Source: Psychrosphaera ytuae
GTDB taxonomy: Bacteria; Pseudomonadota; Gammaproteobacteria; Enterobacterales; Alteromonadaceae
Direction of reading: 5' to 3'
Assembly (NCBI RefSeq): GCF_017638545.1
Contig: NZ_CP072110.1
Location: 2,542,001 to 2,606,000, forward strand
DNA length: 64,000 nucleotides
The notes beneath the pieces were generated by a model, which saw only the letters and a list, made by a program, of their open reading frames with translations, ran no database searches and was not told where the DNA came from. The position numbers were made by a program, and so were the translations under genes. Below, in pieces: positions 45,072 through 52,746 of the stretch. Position 1 is the first letter of the stretch, and each line of letters starts with the position of its first letter.

Positions 45072-45887
45072 TTATTTCACAGATAGCTTTTTATGGATTA
45101 GACGGTCAGGAAAAGCCCCCTTGATTAGAGGGATAACGTCTTCAACGCTTAACTTTGGATGCCCGGAAGGCCGAGTTCTTGGAGGTGCAGTAGAAATATA
45201 TTGTTCAATTTTGCGTATTGAAGGGCAGCGTTGTGGGTAGCCTTTAAGCGCATCCAAGTTGCTGTTTCCTTGCAATAAGCTGAAATTATTAATGATCTTA
45301 AAAATGGCCTCTGCAATAATTAGTTTTGAAGTAAATCGAGTTCCATCATAAAAAAAATCGGACATTTCATTAACCAGATTTTTGACCGTTTCAAATTTTT
45401 TTGCGCTGAAACGGCCATTTTTAATAGGCTTCGAAACCTTTACTTTGTAGCCTGTCAAACAATGACGGCCCATACAAACTTCTGTATCATGTGCCCCTGC
45501 TGAGTACCCTAGCATTAAAGCTTTGGCAATTACCCTGTTTAAATTCTTCGTATTTTGCTCGCCACAAAGTCCTTGTAACTCCAGGCTATTTTTTAATTTC
45601 GTATACTCGTTTAGGTTTTGAAACACATATTTTAATGACGTGTCTATTGTCACATTACCTATAGACTCTTCTAGTTTTGCTCCTTTTTTGACTGCGTTTC
45701 TAGCTCGAGCAGCCAGCAACATAAGCAACGCGTCAGCTGGGTACGGTGAATCTAGCATTTTTGAGAGTTGGCTTTGATCTGCTATGTGGGTTTGTCCAAG
45801 GGCCTCCAACTTGTTGGTGTATAACTCAACGAATAGCATTTGTTCCAGTTCTAATAGTTGGGCCTGTTTTTCTTTTGCTGTGATCAT
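45072..45887 (-). CDS. Element-encoded protein of unknown function
   Basis: This 271-residue, mostly helical, soluble protein begins 'AKEKQAQLLELEQMLFVEL'. It has a central 'EVCMGRHCLTGYKVKVSKP' with paired cysteines and a Pro-rich linker near the end ('YISTAPPRTRPSGHPKLSV'), followed by a short C-terminal helix. It is first in the minus-strand operon that continues with AlpA-like genes and the Gp2-like gene. Its position suggests an early regulatory or replication gene. No family is recognised. Confidence 0.55.
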   Translation of the reverse strand: MITAKEKQAQLLELEQMLFVELYTNKLEALGQTHIADQSQLSKMLDSPYPADALLMLLAARARNAVKKGAKLEESIGNVTIDTSLKYVFQNLNEYTKLKNSLELQGLCGEQNTKNLNRVIAKALMLGYSAGAHDTEVCMGRHCLTGYKVKVSKPIKNGRFSAKKFETVKNLVNEMSDFFYDGTRFTSKLIIAEAIFKIINNFSLLQGNSNLDALKGYPQRCPSIRKIEQYISTAPPRTRPSGHPKLSVEDVIPLIKGAFPDRLIHKKLSVK

Positions 45888-46265
45888 GTTTGTTCCTTTA
45901 GTGGTTCAAAGTGTGTCACATTAAAAGAGGTGCTAATTTTGTTCTAGGGATTCTCTAGGGGAATTAAAGTTTCTTCCGTTTAAGAAAGTATTTACGAGCT
46001 TATCTATTACAGCCTTAATACTTTCTAATGAAATTAAGTGATAGAGTGGCATTGATATACAGAACATTTAAGTTCCTAAAGCTGTTTGAAGTTGCGCTTT
46101 TATAAAGCTGCTCTGTTGCTTTAAAGTCGACAGTTTTGATAAGTAGCAATGCTTTGTCAGTGGGGGGCGCATGCTATTTCTGTTATCAATTTGAAAACTC
46201 AATGAAATGGACTTAGGAATTTTGAGACCGTTTAGCTTTTTAAACTGACGTAAGGATTATTAGTA
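45888..46265. other. Divergent intergenic region with a short direct repeat
   Basis: No gene is seen. TCTAGGGA (45943-45950) and TCTAGGGG (45954-45961) are three bases apart close to the operon start and could be a regulator site. The region also must contain the plus-strand promoter for the gene at 46266. Confidence 0.4.
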
Positions 46266-46739
46266 GTGAATAAATTTTTGATGAACATCTTGTTAATAGC
46301 TGGTTTTTGGTCGCCTGTTGCATTGGCGTCGGCGACCCCAGACAGTTTTGAGTTAATTTGTGACAAGATAGACGTGATTGGTAGGTCATTTGATGAGTCA
46401 CGAGTTTCTAGCTCTTACATTAAATGGGATAAAAAAAAGAAGTCTTTATCTATCAAAAGTGAAGAGTTAAATGAATTTCATGGCGAGTTAAACGGTAACT
46501 ACAATGATATTTTTGTTCGTCAGGAGAACATGGATTCCTATCCCAGGATTTATTTCACTTTTAAATCTAATCCATCTTTTGACAAGTGGGAGAATGGCCA
46601 CGGCACACGATTTGTTAGTACGCAGGTTGATATTTCACCTGAATCAAAACGAGCTCTATTCAATTTAACGTCATTTAATCAAACAGGTGGAGTTATTTCA
46701 AACGTGACAACGAAACGAGCTTGGTGCAAATTACGGTAG
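46266..46739 (+). CDS. Exported protein of unknown function
   Basis: This 157-residue protein has a signal peptide (MNKFLMNILLIAGFWSPVAL, then ASA) and a soluble beta-rich remainder, ending with a short basic tail. One cysteine follows the signal (ELICDKID) and one is near the end (AWCKLR), so a disulfide is possible. The start is GTG 46266 with TAAGGATT upstream; an ATG at 46281 is an alternative. It is the only plus-strand gene of this element. No family is recognised. Confidence 0.55.
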   Translation: MNKFLMNILLIAGFWSPVALASATPDSFELICDKIDVIGRSFDESRVSSSYIKWDKKKKSLSIKSEELNEFHGELNGNYNDIFVRQENMDSYPRIYFTFKSNPSFDKWENGHGTRFVSTQVDISPESKRALFNLTSFNQTGGVISNVTTKRAWCKLR

Positions 46740-46916
46740 TTATATAAAGTTAAAGTGTACTGGCTCGAACCTGAACTGATATTCGGGCCGCGAGCCTAGG
46801 CTTAAACTGACAGGTAGAACAAGTCTGAGTTAGCACATATTATTGTAAGGCTTACTTGTGCCATTTTTAGCTATTTGAGACATAGCTTTTTGTCATTGAT
46901 CATGCTCTACCTCAGA

Positions 46917-47009
46917 ACTAAGCTATCAGCGGCTTATAATTGTTTACTAAAATGTAAGGTGAAGCGGAGCGAACTTTAATAAGTCCCGTGCTTAATGCGT
47001 TTGTTAGGG
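46917..47009 (-). repeat. attC-like recombination sequence downstream of the 47012-47833 gene
   Basis: Read on the minus strand, it begins CCTAACAAACGCATTAAGC, then GGGACTTATT, which matches the R'' and L'' end of Vibrio/marine integron attC sites. It ends with a degenerate GCCGCTGATAGCTTAG. The far end is poorly conserved, so it may be decayed. It starts three bases after the stop codon of the gene. Confidence 0.45.
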
Positions 47010-47011
47010 AA

Positions 47012-47833
47012 TTACTCCCCGGGATCAAATGTGTAATCTTCATAATACCTTAAGATTTTATAAAGCTTGGGAACCCCGCTTATAGTCTGAACTTCAATAT
47101 CTACTACGTAGGCTAATTCATGCCATTGCTTATTAAAACTGTTATGTCCATGTAACATTGCTTCTTTTACTGCATTATTTTCAAAAATTACTTTAGTAGG
47201 ATTCTTTCTAATAGCTTCAACAATTGCTTTGTCACCTGTTTCTGAGTTGGAATCAAACTTCGTTTGATACCATACAAGAACTTTCTTTTTATGAATGTGA
47301 TCGGCTGGCTCGTCTATGTTGGCAATTTTTCGATTAATAAAGTTTTGAGCTGCATTTGCTTGTTCAGAACTTAAGATCAATTGATTAATAACGGTGGCGT
47401 TGTCACTAGCGGAAATAACTAATTGAGAACCTGCGTCTTTTGCAACCGGCTCAATAATATTTTTCCATTGCAAAAGATCTTTCTTAGTTAAATCCTGAGG
47501 TGGGTTTTTAGCCTTACCTAGAAACCAATCAATAATATTAGAAGCAGTTGCAACCCATTGATAAAGTGAACCTCCTTGCCAAAGAAGAGGAACAAGAGGC
47601 GCAGCTTTAGTGACCAATTCTACTACTATTGACCCAGATCGCACTTCTTTAATTAGAAGCTCACTTGATATGTCACAGTCTTCTGAAGACTCATGCTCAA
47701 CAAACCGTTGAAATTGAGAACTAAGGTCCAACAATGAAACAGTTAAATCAGTCAAATTAACTGGCCTTTCATTATTAATCTTAACTTCTAGTTTTTTATC
47801 AAAATCGATGTCGATAGTATTCATTGGCTCCAT
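47012..47833 (-). CDS. Protein of unknown function paired with a proteasome-like protein
   Basis: This 273-residue soluble protein starts at ATG 47833: TTGAGG precedes it and the ATG directly follows the attC-like end GTTAAGC. A longer GTG start at 47908 would run through the attC-like site. It has a Ser-rich N-terminal half, one moderately hydrophobic segment ('TKAAPLVPLLWQGGSLYQWV') too polar to be a clear membrane helix, and a beta-rich C-terminus ending DYTFDPGE. No family is recognised. It may be an adaptor or regulator of the Ntn hydrolase gene upstream. Confidence 0.6.
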   Translation of the reverse strand: MEPMNTIDIDFDKKLEVKINNERPVNLTDLTVSLLDLSSQFQRFVEHESSEDCDISSELLIKEVRSGSIVVELVTKAAPLVPLLWQGGSLYQWVATASNIIDWFLGKAKNPPQDLTKKDLLQWKNIIEPVAKDAGSQLVISASDNATVINQLILSSEQANAAQNFINRKIANIDEPADHIHKKKVLVWYQTKFDSNSETGDKAIVEAIRKNPTKVIFENNAVKEAMLHGHNSFNKQWHELAYVVDIEVQTISGVPKLYKILRYYEDYTFDPGE

Positions 47834-47916
47834 GCTTAACCTCAATAATGTTTGGTTAAAAGGGGGCTTAAGCCCGTTCCAGTCTGTACACCGGACAGTT
47901 TGAGTCACTTGTTAGG
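47834..47916 (-). repeat. attC-like recombination sequence between the two genes
   Basis: On the minus strand it begins CCTAACAAGTGACTCAAAC, contains the palindrome GGGCTTAAGCCC, and ends TTGAGGTTAAGC, which fits the core-site consensus GTTRRRY and mirrors CTAAC...CTCAA at the start. The stop codon of the upstream gene lies inside the first core and the next gene starts one base after the last, a layout hallmark of integron cassettes. Confidence 0.55.
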
Positions 47917-48715
47917 AAATATTGGTGTGTTTGACTATTTTCATGGTGTCTGGATCTAAAACACCGTATTCAGACTGTTCGTAGTCAAGCAGCGGCCTGC
48001 CACTAAGATTTATATTTCCAAAATCTTTATTGGGCCAGAAAATTGCAAAAGGCTTGGCATTGGAGTACTTATATATTTTGGTTACCTGTGGTGCCCCACC
48101 AATTTTATCGTAGGTATTCTCGCGCAACATATCTCGAAGCACCTCTAATGGCTCCATATCAAATCCACCCTCCTTTATTTTGCCTCTTTCTTTCAGCAAC
48201 CTAACCAGGTTTTCCTTAAACGCGTCTTCGTAATCGCCTGTAATGGCGAGAAGTTTATCTTGATTTGGCCCGGTCCAGCTTCGAGAGGGCCTGAAGGTGA
48301 ATCGTTTAATACTTGCGTCGTAATGTAATAACCATGACCGGAAAGCTCCTAATTTCCAAGACCAACCAGCTACTAAAAAAGTCGTGTCCGGTTCGTTCTT
48401 AAGTCCTACTGGCAAATCGTGAACGAGTGTAACCATGTTATTTAGTATGCGCAGTAGGTGACCTTTAAGATCTGTAATATCCATTGCTCGGTTCAGTAAT
48501 TTAGGATGTTGTGCTACAGCTGATTGCATTTGGAGCATTATTGGGTAGGCATACATTGTATCGCCTGCAAAACAAACTACCACGTCATTTCTCGGGAGGA
48601 TTCTGATTTTAGGGCAACAGTCCCAACGACAGCCAAAGCTCAGGCGGCTATCGGTAGCGACAATAAGCTCTTCGATCGATTCTACTTTTCTTATCCATGC
48701 TAAAGATATAGTCAT
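47912..48715 (-). CDS. Proteasome beta / HslV-like Ntn hydrolase
   Basis: This 267-residue protein aligns by eye with proteasome beta subunits. After removal of Met1, Thr2 would be the N-terminal nucleophile (MTISLAW). 'LIVATDSRLSFG' places Asp22 where proteasomes have Asp17, 'PKIRIL' places Lys36 where they have Lys33, and VVVCFAGDTMYA matches the strand after it. All three core catalytic residues are therefore present. The protein is longer than HslV (about 175) with a C-terminal extension, and no ATPase partner is nearby. It starts six bases after a degenerate cassette-type core (ATTGGGC). Threonine-protease activity is inferred, substrate unknown. Confidence 0.65.
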   Translation of the reverse strand: MTISLAWIRKVESIEELIVATDSRLSFGCRWDCCPKIRILPRNDVVVCFAGDTMYAYPIMLQMQSAVAQHPKLLNRAMDITDLKGHLLRILNNMVTLVHDLPVGLKNEPDTTFLVAGWSWKLGAFRSWLLHYDASIKRFTFRPSRSWTGPNQDKLLAITGDYEDAFKENLVRLLKERGKIKEGGFDMEPLEVLRDMLRENTYDKIGGAPQVTKIYKYSNAKPFAIFWPNKDFGNINLSGRPLLDYEQSEYGVLDPDTMKIVKHTNIS

Positions 48716-48747
48716 ATTTTGCCCAATTTAAACAGGTTGTTTTGCTT

Positions 48748-49245
48748 TTACTTAATCAGTTCAGGGTTCTTATTTAAATAATCCCATGCCCATGGCTGAA
48801 TGTTGTATGGAAACACATCGTGGTAATGAGCCAGGTTTGAAGCTCTTCGAATAACCATTGCTGCCTCTAACTCTTTTGCTACACCATTAGAGTATTTGAT
48901 TGAGGTTGTTCGCGTGTTCCTGTCTATATATTCAGATAATAGTTTTTTTTCTTCTACCGTAAGAGCATGCAAGCGTTGTTGATAACTTTTTAATTTGAAG
49001 TGCCATTTTATTTTTTGTGAAATCCATTTAAAAGCTGGGAAAATGCTCTCAGACAAAAGTACTGATATTGAAATCAGCCAAATTAGAGAAATCCATATTT
49101 GAAGACTATTTTTCGCTTCAATTAAAGCTAATTTATAAAGGAATTCATCCCCTGAAAAGAGTATTGTTGAGGTAATAACACAAAGGATGAAAGCTTGTTT
49201 TCCAGACAACTTTAACCATTCGAATATTTGCTTAACGTCCATCAT
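48748..49245 (-). CDS. SieB-like superinfection-exclusion membrane protein
   Basis: This 165-residue protein has two hydrophobic segments (about 18-32, 'QAFILCVITSTILFSGDEF'; and about 48-70, 'IWISLIWLISISVLLSESIF') followed by a basic helical tail with 'ALTVEEKKLLSEYIDR', a motif usual in superinfection exclusion B proteins. ATG 49245 (or the second Met at 49242) follows AAGGAG. SieB-type proteins abort growth of superinfecting phages. The family call rests on the layout and tail motif. Confidence 0.6.
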   Translation of the reverse strand: MMDVKQIFEWLKLSGKQAFILCVITSTILFSGDEFLYKLALIEAKNSLQIWISLIWLISISVLLSESIFPAFKWISQKIKWHFKLKSYQQRLHALTVEEKKLLSEYIDRNTRTTSIKYSNGVAKELEAAMVIRRASNLAHYHDVFPYNIQPWAWDYLNKNPELIK

Positions 49246-49595
49246 GATCTCTCCTTAATGCATGACATTGTATTAACCGGGACTCATTTTAAGTCGTACG
49301 TTAAAAAAACTTTGCCCATTCATAAAAAATATAAGATGTTTTAACACTTTAGCTGAATTAATTCTATTAGTTAAAACCTTTGTCGGTGAAGAAACAGAGA
49401 CTTCCTTATAAAGAACCTCACACCGTTTTCATTAATCTAATCAGCATTATCTTTGCATAAACCATACACATATGTATTCCACAAACTAAAAGCTAACGAC
49501 TCTATCGAAAAAATTAAGTGAAATGCTCGCTGTAGCTGCCTAATTTCACACATCCGGGTAATTGAAAATATTACGTCAAAATTATACTAATACAT
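49246..49595. other. Intergenic region with an inverted-repeat element
   Basis: No gene is seen. At 49274-49306, TTAACCGGGACT...AAGTCGTACGTTAA forms an imperfect palindrome whose cores (TTAAC, GTTAA) resemble a shrunken attC. It lies upstream of the SieB-like gene and may be a promoter element or a relic recombination site. Confidence 0.35.
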
Positions 49596-51101
49596 TTATT
49601 GTATTAATTTTCGTAGCTCTGCGATCTTTGACTTGTACATATTAATATCTTCATCTTTGAATTGACTTCCTGAACGGTCTAACCTTTCTGTCAGTTTTGC
49701 TATAGCGCTTTCAAACTCTATAAAGGATTTACTTTTCAGCTTACCGAACTTAAAAGCTGATTTGCTTATTTGAAACCCAAGTGACTTTGAAATTAACTCA
49801 GTTTTATTGAGAGCGTCGTTGAAACTTTTTTTTGCGGCTTTATCTGATTTAGTGCGAATAGGTGATAGTTGTGTAAACGAGTTAATTTTATTGCTTTTAG
49901 TTTTTGTCGGGGGCTCAATTAAATCATTTGATTTTTTAATTTCAGTTTTTGTTTCTTCTTGGGAAAGCACTTCACTTTTGGCTCTTTTAGACAATCTTTG
50001 TAGAACAATGTTAGTTTCAGTGGTTTCTGTTGAAGTTGATGGAGATGTTTGTAAAGATTCTCCTGACAGTAAAGTCAATTCGTGTTGTCTGTATAGTGCT
50101 AATTCTTCCTCATTCTGTAGCTGAATTTCTGCAATCAAAGCATTTACTTCATTAATATTTGGCTCGGGACTACTAGAAACTTCTTGTTGGCTTTTAGCAT
50201 CGATTAAGTCCGAGTCTATAACCCCTATGTCTACAGTTTTATTTGTCAGTTTTTTTTCATTCGTTAAGGTGAATTTGTTGAGCCAATTTCGCTCGGGGTT
50301 GTATCCGTTTTTGTTTGAGTCACCCTGGCCATCTTTGGTTTGATTGAATCCATATTTGTAGGTTTCAAATGTGTCTATGTATTCAAGCTCTTTTGAATCT
50401 AATAAATCAATAGTCGTCTCTTCAACCAGCTCAAATGTTAGGTTGTTAGAGTATGGTTGTTTTGACAGCCATAATGTTTGCATTGCTGGATTATGATGAA
50501 TTCCTTTTTTAAGGTCCCTTATATGTGCTTTTAAACGCTTTCCAACATTTTTCGATTGTCCTATATACGTTTTAAAATCTTTGCCGTAAATGCAATAAAT
50601 GCCAATTTTGCCATTTAATTTATTGCAGAAGGACTCGAGGTTTCGCTTTGGGGCGAAAGATTTATTAGTAATAGGGTGTTTCGCTCTCGGTGATAATGGT
50701 GCAGAGATAGGCTTTTTTTTGTTGGTAGTTTTGTTGGGGGATTTGGTTGGTTTCAAAGGTGGCTGAGACTCTTCTGTTCCCAGATATTCAAAAACATTAA
50801 TAAACGCCTTTCCTACCACGTAGGTTAGTGACGTTTTTGGCTCAATTTCACAATAGATGGAATCAAACTGATCAATATACTCTTGATATAGTTCGTACTC
50901 TGCTTCGTCTATGAAACCGAGTAGTGTTCTACTACCCCAAACATACACGTTAGCTTTCTTCTGATTTTTATTGTTAGGGGTGATATAGCAACGAGTTTTT
51001 TTAGTATATAAATTATTAAACTCTGACTCTGTAAGATCCTGGACCTGTTTACACCATGTCGTGCCGTTAATTAAGAATGATTTAGGCAGGTTGAACTCCA
51101 T
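49596..51101 (-). CDS. GIY-YIG domain protein with long Ser/Thr/Lys-rich tail
   Basis: The 501-residue protein carries a GIY-YIG nuclease domain at about 163-255: GIYC (167-170), 'FKTYIGQSKNVGKRL' with YIG at 179-181 and a conserved Arg in the following helix, and a Glu in 'ELEYIDTFETYKYGFN'. The N-terminal 110 residues form a separate domain resembling viroplasmin-like or RNase H-type leader modules only faintly. From about 260 on the sequence is low-complexity (Lys, Ser, Thr, Glu), with helical patches at the end. It is the first gene after the integrase in the element. Nuclease function is inferred from the motif. Confidence 0.75.
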   Translation of the reverse strand: MEFNLPKSFLINGTTWCKQVQDLTESEFNNLYTKKTRCYITPNNKNQKKANVYVWGSRTLLGFIDEAEYELYQEYIDQFDSIYCEIEPKTSLTYVVGKAFINVFEYLGTEESQPPLKPTKSPNKTTNKKKPISAPLSPRAKHPITNKSFAPKRNLESFCNKLNGKIGIYCIYGKDFKTYIGQSKNVGKRLKAHIRDLKKGIHHNPAMQTLWLSKQPYSNNLTFELVEETTIDLLDSKELEYIDTFETYKYGFNQTKDGQGDSNKNGYNPERNWLNKFTLTNEKKLTNKTVDIGVIDSDLIDAKSQQEVSSSPEPNINEVNALIAEIQLQNEEELALYRQHELTLLSGESLQTSPSTSTETTETNIVLQRLSKRAKSEVLSQEETKTEIKKSNDLIEPPTKTKSNKINSFTQLSPIRTKSDKAAKKSFNDALNKTELISKSLGFQISKSAFKFGKLKSKSFIEFESAIAKLTERLDRSGSQFKDEDINMYKSKIAELRKLIQ

Positions 51102-51251
51102 TCATGCTAAACATACTCCCCCATTGGAAGCAAATTGACGATCCTAACAAAAAAACATCATTTTAATTAATCTTTTAGCAAATAAAAGCCAAACTATTAA
51201 TCTTAGCTTTATGGACCGTTGATCTCGGCTATTTGTTTTAAATAAATTTGA

Positions 51252-51310
51252 ATTGGCATTAATTCAATTTGTAACGCGCTTTTTAGCTTATCTATTGAAT
51301 TGATGCCAAT
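51252..51310. repeat. 16-bp inverted repeat between integrase and GIY-YIG gene
   Basis: ATTGGCATTAATTCAA (51252-51267) is mirrored by TTGAATTGATGCCAAT (51295-51310) with one mismatch and a 27-base loop. It follows the integrase stop, so it may terminate int transcription or be a transfer or recombination site. Confidence 0.55.
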
Positions 51311-51335
51311 AATCTAAGGGGACTGTAAGACCAAT

Positions 51336-52556
51336 TTAAAGAAAAGGCTCTATGACTTCAGATAGTTTTTGTAACGCTTTTTTTCTGTCATCAAAATAGT
51401 CGTGTCTGTTATAAACACCTTCAACACCCGTGATTTTGTGGTTGAGACACCGTTCTGCAATATCGCTAGGCGTGCCTAGTTCAGAAAGTAGACTTCTAAA
51501 TGTTCGCCTAATATCGTGAATGGTAAACTTTTCAATGCCAGCCCGTATTAAGTAGTTGGGATAAGGTTGTTTTTTACTATCTACTTTCTCTCCAAATAAT
51601 TTAGACAATGCATGGTTTAAGGTGTCATCAGAAATGTATGCTCTTCGTTTGCTAGCTCTTCGTGCTGGAAGTAAGTAATCGGAACCGGCAGCTCTCACTT
51701 TCAATTCAATCAAAAATTTGATTGCTAAGTCTGAAAGTGGAATTTGAATTGCTGAACTTGTTTTATTTCTGTTCTCATCCAAACTCCAAACTTTATTCTC
51801 AAGATCAAATTCTTCCCATTTTGCTGCTGTAAGCTCTGTTTTTCTGACGCCCAGACAAAGTAAGAGAGCCATAGCAATATAATTATCGCGGGTAAATATC
51901 TGTGATTGTTGACGGAATACTTCAAATGTCACTTTAAGCTCATCTAATGATAGGGCTCTCGTCCTACTTTTTTCAGTACCACCAGCGTCTGATAATTCGA
52001 AAGCTGCAGCGGGGTTACCACCTTTTAAATCAAGCTTAATTGCGTGATTAAATAACTTCTTTAATAAACGAAGAGTTTTATTTGCTATTGACGGTCGATT
52101 ACTTTTGGCGACGGTTTGAATTATATCTCTAATGTCTCTGGCATTAACACGTTCAATAGCAAGCTCACCAATATATGGTTTAACTTCGTTTTCGTAATAT
52201 CGTTTTTCTATATGAGGATATTTTAGCTTTCCTGAGCGGCCATTGAACCAATCTTCAAATAATTCATTTACAACCCTAATTGATTGAGACTTACCTCTGA
52301 CTTTTTCAGCTAAAGGATCTATGCCTTCTCTAACTTGCTGAATTATTAAAGCGGCTTGGAGCTTGGCTATAGCTAAGCTCATTGCAGGGTAAGCCCCGCC
52401 AGCAATTCGCATAAACTTTCTTTTTCCATTGATGCTGTAACGAACTTCCCAGTAAGCCTTTCCTAATGTTTGAACTCTAATGTAAAGGTTATCAGCAACA
52501 GCCTTTCTTCCTTTGGTCTCTGATTTTATAAAGGCTTTAATTTGTTTATCGTTCAT
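51336..52556 (-). CDS. int: Tyrosine site-specific integrase (P4/DUF4102 type), next to yicC
   Basis: This 406-residue tyrosine recombinase has the N-terminal DUF4102 arm-binding domain (about 1-90), a core-binding domain (about 95-185) and the catalytic domain with Arg238 (GVRKTEL), His347 and Arg350 (FTIHDIRR), His373 and Tyr382 (GVYNRHDY). All active-site residues are present. It is the last gene before yicC, with four TTAGTAACC-type sites in its upstream region. Integrases of this group insert mobilisable islands at the yicC 3' end in Vibrio and Alteromonadales, which fits this position. It should integrate and, with AlpA-like help, excise the element. Confidence 0.93.
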   Translation of the reverse strand: MNDKQIKAFIKSETKGRKAVADNLYIRVQTLGKAYWEVRYSINGKRKFMRIAGGAYPAMSLAIAKLQAALIIQQVREGIDPLAEKVRGKSQSIRVVNELFEDWFNGRSGKLKYPHIEKRYYENEVKPYIGELAIERVNARDIRDIIQTVAKSNRPSIANKTLRLLKKLFNHAIKLDLKGGNPAAAFELSDAGGTEKSRTRALSLDELKVTFEVFRQQSQIFTRDNYIAMALLLCLGVRKTELTAAKWEEFDLENKVWSLDENRNKTSSAIQIPLSDLAIKFLIELKVRAAGSDYLLPARRASKRRAYISDDTLNHALSKLFGEKVDSKKQPYPNYLIRAGIEKFTIHDIRRTFRSLLSELGTPSDIAERCLNHKITGVEGVYNRHDYFDDRKKALQKLSEVIEPFL

Positions 52557-52570
52557 ATCACTCCGTGCTG

Positions 52571-52641
52571 GTGGTTACTAATTTTACTTTTTATGGTTTT
52601 AGGTGGTTACCATTCTTTTTAGTAACCGATTTAGTAACCAC
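52571..52641. promoter_or_regulatory. Cluster of four arm-type-like sites upstream of int
   Basis: GTGGTTACTAA (52571-52581) and GTGGTTACCA (52603-52612) face TTAGTAACC (52619-52627) and TTTAGTAACCAC (52630-52641). Two inverted pairs of the same motif in the attachment region are typical of integrase arm sites and int autoregulation. Confidence 0.65.
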
Positions 52642-52684
52642 TAAATAGTTAACTTAGGGAAACATTGCAGAACACTATATAATA

Positions 52685-52710
52685 AAAAACCCCGCAAATG
52701 CGAGGTTTTT
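52685..52710 (-). terminator. Terminator downstream of yicC
   Basis: AACCCCGC-aaat-GCGAGGTT forms a GC-rich stem with A and T flanks, so it works on both strands, between yicC and the integrase region. Confidence 0.8.
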
Positions 52711-52746
52711 CAGGGTTTTATATATTTCTGGAAACAGGTAGAAACG

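Noticed and set aside
46812..46821. ACAGGTAGAA shared with the region behind yicC
   Set aside because: It is an isolated ten-base match inside the element and has no island-end features.
48721..48830. Full attC site between the SieB-like and Ntn-hydrolase genes
   Set aside because: Only one degenerate core (ATTGGGC) is visible; no paired arms could be found in the 33-base gap.
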